DNA from: Dicyema japonicum
Lineage: Eukaryota > Dicyemida > Rhombozoa > Dicyemidae
DNA: 64,000 nt
NCBI GenBank assembly: GCA_011109175.1
Contig: RDEW01000004.1
Coordinates: 1,078,030-1,142,029, forward strand
Direction: 5' to 3'
This document shows, in pieces, positions 31,965 to 40,624 of the stretch. Every line of letters starts with the position of its first letter. The stretch's first letter is position 1. The notes beneath the pieces are model-generated. The model ran no database searches and was not told where the DNA came from. It was given only the letters and a program-made list of their open reading frames with translations. The position numbers were made by a program, and so were the translations under genes.

Positions 31965-32746
31965 TCAAAATCCTAACTTTAGACTGAAACATATAAACAC
32001 AAACCCGTTGTACGTATCCATTAAACTTTGGATGTTGTAGAAACTTCTAAACCTTTCTGAGTAGCTTTGACCAATCGCTTCCCTCTCACAATATCTATGA
32101 ACTTGTACTAGACTTAAAACTTTCCGTACAAAAACCTCTTTCTATTATTTACAGCAATATGCGCGCTTGCTCTCTGTCGTGGTCCCTTCCCTTTCTCCGT
32201 CAAATACCATCGCCTCCAGCGACTTGAAAATTGGCAAAGCACCGTTATCGGATGTGTCTTGCACAATCCACCTAATATCCACATTGGAAATTAAGAGTTT
32301 ACCTATCTCCAAATGCAGTTTTTAATACTGAAAAAAATTGGTGGATTCAAGAAAAAAAATATAATTTTTAGGATCAGTAAGTTGAGGGAAAAAGAATTTC
32401 TTCCATCAACAAAATATCCAGAGTCAAAGTCCTGTCACATAAATCAAATTTACTAATTCTTTCCAACTTAATCTGTATGAAACTTATTTGGGAGATAATA
32501 AAGGGCTTCTGCAATACAAGTTTTATTTTCCTGAACATTCCCATTTTCACCCAAAACAGTAAAGTGTAAGTCTTCGCGAAAGTAAAAATAGACCGTCCAT
32601 CTTAATTGAGAAGAAACCACAACTAATTCTAATAGTTTCGTAATTCTATTTCATTGGTGGATATAAACCTTCTAATAGTTTGTTAATCACTGTACCTACG
32701 CAACCGCAAGCATTTGATATATTTTTCAGAATTAACAGAGGTGGCA
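31965..32746 (-). CDS. Unrecognised multi-exon protein-coding gene
   Basis: Minus-strand exons that join in phase: about 32746-32696, 32645-32484, 32452-~32374, ~32327-32303, 32271-32153, 32119-32005 and 31983-31965 (TGA). Introns seen include 32453-32483 (31 bp), 32272-32302 (31 bp), 32120-32152 (33 bp) and 31984-32004 (21 bp); the join at ~32330-32370 is unresolved. Readable blocks are VSSQLRWTVYFYFREDLHF, GENGNVQENKTCIAEALYYL, RTLTLDILLMEEILFP, RWIVQDTSDNGALPIFKSLE and FLSLVQVHRYCEREAIGQSY. The protein looks folded, without coiled coil or low complexity, but I cannot name the family. The 5' end is not defined. Confidence 0.5.
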
Positions 32747-32759
32747 ATATAAAGTCATT

Positions 32760-32999
32760 AATATTTCATTGCTATATTATCAGCAATGCAATACACAGTG
32801 GTATTTAATTACATTGAACACATTAGTACAAGGATTAGGTTTTACTAATATTAAATAGTCTGTAATTGCCATTAGGAAATCAGATTATATAAAAATGATA
32901 TTTTTAATTAAAATATTTTTTACATAATAAAATAATTAAATTAAATTTTTGTAATGGCCAACACACTAAAATAAAATAACTAAATCTAATAGTTCATAA
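32760..32999 (+). other. Upstream region of mucin-like gene 1
   Basis: AT-rich. It shares AAAATATTTTTTACATAATAAAATAATTAAA-like and AATGGC(C/G)AACA(C/T)AC-like words with the region 38455-38558 in front of mucin-like gene 2, so the promoter may be conserved between paralogs. Confidence 0.5.
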
Positions 33000-33598
33000 A
33001 TGTTCATGAAGATTATTGGAGTAGTTTTTAATTTTATTTTAGATTTTATTTTTAGACATTATTTCAATAAAAAGGTGTCATATGGAGTATGTACTATATC
33101 ATTCTGATTCCGATTATACGACAACTCCTCTTTCCACAACCATAACCACATATATGACAACGTCTTCCACCACAGAAACTGCAACTATTTCCATCATAAC
33201 AAATACTACTCCTTCTACTAAGAAAAATGCAAACCTTTCCACCATAACAAATATTAATCTTTCTACTAAAAAAACTGCAACTCTTTCCACCATAACAAAT
33301 ACTACTCCTTCTACTAAAAAAACTGCAACCCTTTCCACCATGACAAATACTACTACTCGTTCATCGGCCACAACGATCTCAACTACGAATTTTTCAGATT
33401 TCCCCGAAATATATAAAAATATCACATCTGAAAAAAAATCCAAAAATTTAGACGAAGAAATGTATGATAAAAAGTGAATTTGTTATTTAACTTAGAATCG
33501 TCAATCCAATAGAAATATTTTTAATATTTTTTGTTGTTTTAGCAGGAGTGCTCATATTCACTAATTTAATCGTCGAGAAAATAAGAAATAGCATATAG
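33000..33598 (+). CDS. Mucin-like one-pass membrane protein 1, 184 aa
   Basis: Exons 33000-33020, 33043-33473 and 33496-33598 (introns 22 and 22 bp) give 185 codons including TAG. Order: a short hydrophobic signal segment (MFMKIIG plus ILFLDIISI), a Cys-containing box ending SDSDYTTT, about 110 residues that are mostly Thr/Ser with Pro and Asn in an imperfect repeat (TPSTKKTATLSTITN), a conserved FSDFPEIYKNIT...EKKSKN stretch, then after the last intron a membrane helix (IEIFLIFFVVLAGVLIF) and a short charged tail. The Ser/Thr-rich part should be heavily O-glycosylated. Paralogs are at 38559, 61107-62950 and 63863. Start choice: ATG at 33000 and 33006 are both in frame; 33000 matches gene 3 in length. 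Confidence 0.75.
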
Positions 33599-33719
33599 CA
33601 GTTTGAAAGCTGTTTTAGTTATATTAATTAGGAATTAAATGTGATAAATTCATTTTTTGTTAATCACTGATTTTCAAACTTTAATTTTTATTACTTTTTA
33701 AGTGCTCCCGTGAGGATTT

Positions 33720-35175
33720 TTGCAGATCAGAACCATATACTTGAGCAATCCCATAGGGACACCCTGGTCCCCCAAACAAAGAGCAGATCCCATCTTGCCA
33801 TGGACAATCACCTAATATACTTTTTCTAAATATGCCGTAAAAGATGGGATTCTCTCTTTTGTCCGAGCAGCATGGAGGACTTGATGGACTTCATCCGGGT
33901 ACCTCAAAGACCTCATTGCAAAATACGGGGAACTCTGGTGTCTGGCTTTTGTCGACAATCACCGAACTAATGAAAAGGATGCTTTCCGGTACACTATCAG
34001 AAGAAATTTATTACGTTGTGTTCTCCGCAGTTAATCGCATTCGATAAAAGGGGATGAGGAATACGCCTTATTACTGTTGGCTTGGTTTTCCGTCGGTTGG
34101 CCTCAAAACGCCCATGCAAAGCAATCCTTCATGCGCTTGTAATAGATAAAACTATCCCAAATAGGAGTTCAGGATCGTCAAAATTGATATAAAAAACATC
34201 ACGATACGGTGTGATGCAATTTTGGAAGATTGTTTTACATCAGTGTACAACTTCACAGCGCATATGGAAAACCATCCAGCCTGGTTTACGGCCAATACTT
34301 CATTCCCTCTGGGTGTCCAACAAGGAGACCCACTGGGCCCGGCTTTATTTAGTCTCGTAATTGCCCATATCACGGGATATTTTTCTATGAAAGTATGATA
34401 TTTGATGATTGCAGCATGGGCGGTCATCCAAAGAACGTGCTGGATTGTTTGAAAAGCATAATAATCAACTCAATACTATCGATTCTCTCTTTCGGACTAC
34501 TTTCGAATGTTAAATTTGACGACCAATGGTAGAACCAAGCAACCTTACCCGTTTGCTTTTGTTGACTGGGAATCCTTTCCAACGGATTTATCACGCCCTT
34601 CATATCTATCCTAGTTTTGCCCCAGTCAATAGTTGATCAAGATGATTCTCCAACTCCAACAGGATCGTTAGAGATCAGAAATATGGAGCATCTGAAAGTC
34701 AAGTTGTCTGAACAGAGAGACCTTTACAGGTCCATCTGCGAAGATAAATATGAGAGGCTTCTGACTTAATCAAACCAATACCGACTAGTCACTGGAATGG
34801 AGTGGTGCTTTGATTATTCCCTCCCAGTCAAAGCGTCGCGACCCTCCTTGATGACGATACTGTCCGCATTGGTATTTCCACCAAACTTTGACTGAAGATT
34901 TGACAGACTCACAAATGCGGATGCGGTGTTACTGTCGACTATTATGGATATGATGCCCTTTTTTGCAGAAGTTCAGGAAGAGACATAAGGCGATCAACGG
35001 ATTTGTTAAGCGAGCTCTGGAGTCTGCTTGATACCCCACCATACTTGAGCCGGTTGGCCTGTAAGAGAAAAATAACTCCGTATCCTCAAGAAGCTGGGAC
35101 GCCTATCAACACTAAAAGTCACGGCGCACGTGAGACTTAATGGATTCTCAAGTTGATCTCTGTTGTAATAGTGAG
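33720..35175 (+). mobile_element. PHD-RT-REL LINE relic, second subfamily
   Basis: Degenerate plus-strand RT: an EQHGGLDGLHPG block near 33865 (compare GGLDGLRPGHLKDL in the copy at 16061), LMKRMLSGTLSEEIYYVVFS near 33970, QQGDPLGPALFSL-like near 34320, and endonuclease-region remnants near 34990-35060 (KAINGFVKRALESA). The last part, near 35140, reads LMDSQVDLCCNSERQFLI, matching the C-terminal RERRWLFERI region. Closest relative in the window: 54660-56760. Confidence 0.65.
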
Positions 35176-35464
35176 AGGCAATTTTTGATTTATTTTTGTG
35201 TTCTTTTTAGTTTTTTTAATAAATAAATTATAAAAACATAAAACGAGTTATTTAGTCGGTTATGTTATTTCTTTCTCTTTGACCCATTGATCGTGAGGGT
35301 AATAATAATAGTCGGTTATGTTAAAACTCCCGAGTGAGGATTTCAAATATTTCATGAGTAAGACTTTTTTGTGTGACAAGTTTGACTCTTTTAAAGGTAT
35401 AATATAGATTTTTCAAACAATTGTCAACAGTCGATTTGGAAAGTCGCAAATTGAAAGCTTGGAA

Positions 35465-35625
35465 AATTTTGTGGCATATTGGTTAGGTGTCGGGCAAAGT
35501 GGCTTAGGTTACAGGTTCGATTCTCGCTGCTGTTCACCTGGTCAAAGGTTCCACGCATCTACGATGCTAAAAGGGCTTTGGGAGTGACGCCGTCATCAGT
35601 GGACTGCGGAACTGGATAGTTTAAA
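35465..35625 (+). repeat. tRNA-derived SINE, copy 2
   Basis: GTGGCATATTGGTTAGGTGT is an A-box-like start, and ~30 bp on GGTTCGATTCTC is a good B box, so an internal RNA polymerase III promoter is recognisable. A unique body follows (CATCTACGATGC, GTGACGCCGTCATCAGTG, CTGCGGAACTGG) that is shared with the minus-strand copy at 10310-10462. Confidence 0.65.
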
Positions 35626-35799
35626 AAAGACCTACACACAAGAAAAAAGAAATGAAGATCACACCTTGGTTCTACGATTAGTTAAAATTAACTGTTCTAT
35701 AATTAAATAAAGTTTGTGTCTGCCTATGCGGAGATATAAATATTATGGCTCTCGTGAAAAGACTGTTAAAAATATAATAAACTAACGAGTAAATTAACT

Positions 35800-37990
35800 A
35801 ATTAAGCGGATTTTACTCCAGATTGCCAGTAATCTCTCTTCTCTTAGAAGAAGAGTGTGCCATAACTCCCTGTTATTCCCCACCTCCAGATCAGATTCAG
35901 TCGAAATATCTCTGTTAGAGTCAAGGCTTTCCTCACGGCATGCCAGTTCCACAAGTTGGGAGGTAGCAGAGGCGTACTTTTCATCGTATACCTTTATCCC
36001 ATGCTCATGTTCAATGAGCATACTTTCGAGCGTTCTCTTCACACAATTGATTGGATGTAAGTCCTCGTTGGTTCTTCAATAGATAATTTACCAATATGAT
36101 TCTTGACGCATCTTGAGACAACTCCATCCCATGTCAAAACCACTGGAATAATCTTCACTTGGCATTCATAGAGTAGCCAAAGTTCATTTGCAAGCAAGTC
36201 ATATTTGTGAAGTTTCTCAAATTCAACTTGTTTTAGTCGGTCTTGTGAGGTAATCCCCACTTCTATTAAGGTTACTTCCTTCTTTGTTTTGTCGTATACA
36301 AAAATATCAGGTTTATTGAATTAGACTTTTGTTTCTGTCATAATCGACGTGTCAACTCTGCTTTCGACAGAGTCATCAATATTGATTGAACTGAATGTCC
36401 TTTCAATTTCCTGCTTTCTTTGATTTCATAAACTCGACAAATATGAAGATGGATACACTTTACAAATTCATTATGTTTTCGGAGATTATTATTGTTTAGA
36501 TTTTTTCCACACTCAGTAGCCAAATGATAGACAGTTTTCCAGCTTTTTTTGCAATGGCTCCATAATGACCCCGTTTGTGCGAAAAACAAATTCCATCCTG
36601 CAGAAGACAATACAATGGTTATCTCCGTGGACTGTTATTTCCCTTGGATAACCATTCTGAGGAAGTAGATAGGTCGACATTTGGTTCATTTATACAGTTG
36701 AACATAATAGAGTGTAGTGTTAATAAATTTTATTTTATTTCCTCTGAGTGTCTTTGAGGGACTTAATATCCATGCTTACCCTATCGGTAATTGCATATTT
36801 AGAGACAAGAAATCCTGGGATTGTAGCCAAGTGCCATTTTTAGTTTTTATTACTCGCAGAATCCCCGACCATCGCACACACACAGTCGACTGTTTTTCCA
36901 AACTTTTAAAGAACTGGAGGAGTATTAATTCGCTCTTAAACGAAATCGAGGTAAGTCCTTATCCAACAGTCTTCCTGTCCAAATACAGCCTCTCTTTATT
37001 TGCAGGTTTGAGGTGCAACATGAGAGACGTAAGCAGTTGCCGTATTTGTTGGTCAATATCATCAAATTCATGAGGTTCAATATTAATTAATCCTATATAA
37101 TAGTTAAATAGGGAAATTGCGTATTCATTTATTGTACGAAACAAGCACACAAAATTTAACTTAGTTTTTGAAAGCATTCTCTTCTTAACATTTTCAAATA
37201 TGGACTCCATAACTTTATTTTTTAGAACATTATTTCCCCATCTTTAAAAACACCCAAATATCGATATCCACTGACTCCTTCCAGAGTCTCACAACATGAT
37301 AACGATTTTACATTAGAAATGACTTTTCAGAATTCATCTCCAAGCCGGCAACATGAAATAAATCGCGAACTACTTTCATCATTTTGATAATAGTATCTTC
37401 TTTTATTTCAAATATCTTTAGTCATCAATGAAAAACAAATGATTGGTAGAATAAGCCAGAGTATTAGGATCCTCCTGATTAATTAGGAGTCTTGGGAACA
37501 TAGAGTTAAGGATCCTGCTCAAAGGTTCCATTACCATAACAAATAGTTGAGGGGATAATGAATCTCCTTGCAGAATTCCACGTCCCAGCTTTAGAGAACC
37601 AACTCTTCTTTCATCTTAGTGGAGATTTACGGTCCACCTGTTGACTATGGTCTTTAAAAGGTTAACAATTTAATAAAGTATTCCTGAACAGTCCAATACA
37701 CGAAATAAAAATTTATTGTCAACAGAATCAAAGGCCTTTTTCACATCAACTTAAACAGAATAAAGGGCGTTTCCATACTCCTTATTTAAGCATTGATTAA
37801 TAAGGGCCTGTTCTTTAGCGCCCTGACAATGTTTCCTCGTTTCCAGCTGATTGTCAGATAATAGCCCAAACGAATCTACAAAATCTGAGAGTTTGGAAAT
37901 ACACATTTGGTAATAAGTTTATATAAAGTTGGCATGCACGTTATAGGACGTAAGTCTTTAGGAGTCTCACAATCATCCTTTAAAACACAC
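35800..37990 (-). mobile_element. R2/NeSL-like LINE relic
   Basis: Minus strand. RT remnants lie between 37990 and 37380 (a DLRPITCMPTLYKLITK-like start near 37950 and a GDSLSP-like region near 37560). The block YIGLINIEPHEFDDI and LHLKPANKERLYLDRK lies at 36970-37110, a CCHC-like segment with HLATECGKNLNNNNLRKHNE at ~36470-36530, and the restriction-like endonuclease region GITSQDRLKQVEFEKLHKYDL at ~36190-36260, then a C-terminus with YIQSIV and RTLESMLIEHEHG near 35990-36060. The same order is seen on the plus strand at 43170-44480. Many frameshifts. Confidence 0.65.
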
Positions 37991-38075
37991 ACTTTATTTT
38001 AGTAAAAAACAGCTATTATAACTAATCGTAGAGTGAGAACCAAAAAATGCTCTTCACTTTTTGTTTTCTTTTTCT
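37980..38075 (+). repeat. Dispersed ~95-bp repeat, copy 3
   Basis: ACACACACTTTATTTTAG, then AACTAATCGTAGAGTGAGAACC and AATGCTCTTCACTTTTTG; partner of 10190-10292 and of the reverse complement of 328-425. Confidence 0.55.
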
Positions 38076-38134
38076 TATGTATAAAAGACATGTAAAGATA
38101 CCATTTTCTTAATAAAGAAATTGTATGACTTGAA

Positions 38135-38432
38135 AACACTTCACTTTATTTAACAAACAATAAAAAAGTTAATATATTTATTAATCAACAACCTTCCTCG
38201 CCTGCCTGTTCGCCAGCCTCCTCAGGCAGGTTCGATTCTGGTTGCTGAAACAACTCCGAGAGCGCTTTGTCTAATTGAACCCTCTGCCCATATGGCATCT
38301 CAGGGCTCTGCCTCCTATACTCCAGTGTCAGGCTCTCTAGGGTCCGCTTTAACACAGTGGACTGTAGATAGGCCTGGAGCTTCCTATCTACCCCCAACTG
38401 CTTCAGATAACCCTTGTGGTACTTTGTTGCAT
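38135..38432 (-). mobile_element. 5'-truncated R2/NeSL-like LINE insertion with target-site duplication
   Basis: Flanked by the identical 18-bp repeat GAAATTGTATGACTTGAA (38117-38134 and 38433-38450). On the minus strand it encodes only the LINE C-terminus: ATKYHKGYLKQLGV, KLQAYLQSTVLKRTLESLTL, then EYRRQSP and a Pro/Glu/Gln-rich end stopping at 38185, followed by a TTAATAAATATATTAA tail. It is GC-richer and free of stops, unlike the relics at 35800 and 43170, so it looks young. It landed ~110 bp upstream of mucin-like gene 2. Confidence 0.8.
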
Positions 38433-38558
38433 GAAATTGTATGACTTGAATATTTATTTTAATTATTTTTTACATAATAAAATAATAAAGATAATATTTT
38501 TCAAATGGCGAACATACAAAAGTAAATAATAGAATCTGATAATTTATAATTGTTTACA

Positions 38559-39142
38559 ATGATTTTTGGAGTAGTTTCAATATTTATTTTAGTTATTATT
38601 AATGGTGGTAATCAAAACAACTTCAAAAAATATATGTATGGGGTTTTTTATGTATAATTGTGATTACAATTATCCGACAACAACAGAAATATCTTCCACT
38701 ACCACTTCCATAACAACGCCTTCCACTACAGAATCTTCAACTCTTTCAACTACCACTGTCATAACTACAACAAAATCTTCCACTCCTTCAACCGTATCAA
38801 CAACTATTACTCCTTCCACCACATCAAAAACTTCTACACCTCTCACGACTACAAAAATTATTACTCCTTCCACGACTACAACTATCTTAACCACTACTTT
38901 TTCAAGTTTCCCCCCGATATTGAAAAACATCCCAACTCCAGAAAAATCAAAAAGTAGAAATTAAACTAAAATTTAGATGCCGACGAATATAATAAAAAGT
39001 GAATTTGCTATTAAATTGTAGATTTATTTATCCAATAGTAATTTTTTCGGTGATTTTCCTTGTTTTAGTTGGAATATTTTTATTCACAGTTTTCAAGTTT
39101 TTTGCCAAAAAACTCAGAGGTAAATGTTATAGGGAGTTTTGA
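38559..39142 (+). CDS. Mucin-like one-pass membrane protein 2, 171 aa
   Basis: Exons 38559-38570, 38593-38953, 38977-38998 and 39022-39142; introns 22, 23 and 23 bp, all GT-AG. 172 codons including TGA. The signal segment MIFG|LLLMVVI spans the first intron. The Cys box is CMGFFMYNCDYNY, followed by ~85 residues almost entirely Thr/Ser/Pro/Ile (TTTKIITPSTTTTILTTT), a FSSFPPILKNIPTPEKSKN stretch, the membrane helix (IVIFSVIFLVLVGIFLFTV) and the tail FKFFAKKLRGKCYREF. Introns 1 and 3 are at the same places as in gene 1; intron 2 is shared only with gene 3. A LINE fragment (38135-38432) sits just upstream. Confidence 0.75.
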
Positions 39143-39289
39143 AAACTGTATTAGTTAAAGGAACGATAATTATTCTTAAAAGTTTAAATTTATTTGTAGT
39201 TTTTAACCATGCAAACGAATGACTTTGTCGATTTAGGTAGAGGGAGTTTCTTGATTTAATTTTTATATAAAATTAATTTATTTTTAATG

Positions 39290-39580
39290 GAGATCTGACT
39301 GACTGTTAATTAGTTATGTAACCCGGCCTCACTAACTTTTGTGACACCAAAGGCTATTAAGACACAACAATGTCGCTCGGTCTCATAGAACGGTCAGTCC
39401 TAGAATTGTATATGAACAGTGCATAAAATCAGGACATTCAAAATGTGATTTGCTGTCAACTCGCATAGGTTGCAAAAGGAACAGAGGACATATTTTACCT
39501 CATCCAGTGGCTTCTCTATTGATTTGTAATCGTGATAGGCAACGTCGATTATGTTGGTGAGGACCATTTTTGATTAATTT
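39290..39580 (+). mobile_element. Possible PHD-RT-REL LINE 3' fragment
   Basis: Near 39495-39570 the plus strand reads SHPVASLLICNRDRQRRLCW, which lines up with the C-terminal block of the REL LINEs (compare TSCTGDLRERRWLFER at 16061 and SQVDLCCNSERQFLIYF near 35140). The rest is unreadable. Confidence 0.35.
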
Positions 39581-40199
39581 TGTTTTAGGATAAATTTATA
39601 ATTTTTTGACCAAAAATGATAAACAATGACGGAAGGGTCAGATAAATTTATTTACAGAAAGAAATTTAATATTTCAAATTACATAGTTAATATAATCACA
39701 ACAAGTGATCCCTGCTCACATAATTGATGCAGCATTGCCTCTCATGATATCGCCGGGGATGACCAAGAGGAACCACTGGGTTTTGATGACTTCATGACTT
39801 CTGATTGCAGTCTGGTAAATTATGTTAACATAATTGTGTATTAAATAAAATTAATAGACATAACTGGTAAGTTTATTCATTATTAAATTACCTAATTCAA
39901 AGATGTTAGAGAAAGTCTATACGTAATTGGAGAAATTTTACAATATAGTTTTACATGTGAGCCTATGGATGACATGAAGGAAAGCTTTTGTTAACAACGA
40001 AAGATCTGGAACAACGACAGATAACGATATAAGCCAAGATCCATCTAATATAGATGCTGCTGACAGAGTTTTCCATTATTATCAAAAGAAAATTTTCAGT
40101 TAAGTTTTTCAGTAATCAAAAAATCTAAGAAAAAATCAACGTAAATTTTTTTATTGAAGCTCCGAAAAGCAAGCCAGGATCACAAGAAAAGAAAACCTT
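39581..40199. other. AT-rich, no gene recognised
   Basis: No frame, repeat or RNA feature that I can support. Confidence 0.4.
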
Positions 40200-40620
40200 A
40201 GTATTCGGAGGATAATTTGTTTGTTCCTTTCGGTGTTGGGATATGATGAATCCTTGGACCACAAGCGAACGATCTAGTCCGTTGGATTGACTCAATGATC
40301 CAAAAGGTCACCAAAAACCAACGTGAAACTGTATGCCTTCGAGTGCGCATTATCTGACGAAACAGCGGCTAATCAGTAATTAATTTCTATTTTATTTAAA
40401 ATGCGTGTTACTTAAACAAAGTACCGAAGCATTTCGGAGGATCACTTATTTGTCCCATTTGGTATTGAAACGTCAAAAGTCCTTGACCAATAAGCGCACA
40501 ATCTAGTCCGTCGGATCGGCTCAATGATCCAAAGGGTCACCAAAGATCCACGTGAGACTGGATGGTTTCGAGAGCGTATCTCGATATCTATTGTCAGAGG
40601 AAACAGCCTAAACATTCAAA
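40200..40620 (+). mobile_element. Two tandem C-terminal fragments of a REL LINE
   Basis: Two imperfect copies ~225 bp apart (about 40205-40385 and 40430-40620) each encode the conserved end of REL-type LINE proteins. The second reads VPFGIET, then LVRRIGSMIQRVTKDPRETG and FRERISISIVRGNSLN; the first is more broken. In the copy at 16061 the corresponding block is VPLAMETSGS...RERRWLFERI. Confidence 0.6.
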
Positions 40621-40624
40621 CTCT

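Noticed and set aside
33114..33443. Val-rich minus-strand open frame opposite mucin-like gene 1; similar frames at 38670-38930 (minus) and 61520-61741 and 62216-62641 (plus)
   Set aside because: They are the antisense of Thr-rich codons (ACA/ACT read backwards as Val/Ser codons). The sense frames have signal segment, membrane helix and matching introns; these have none.
35465..35540. A functional tRNA gene
   Set aside because: Only the A/B-box region is tRNA-like; no complete acceptor stem or anticodon arm can be drawn, and a related body follows in both copies.
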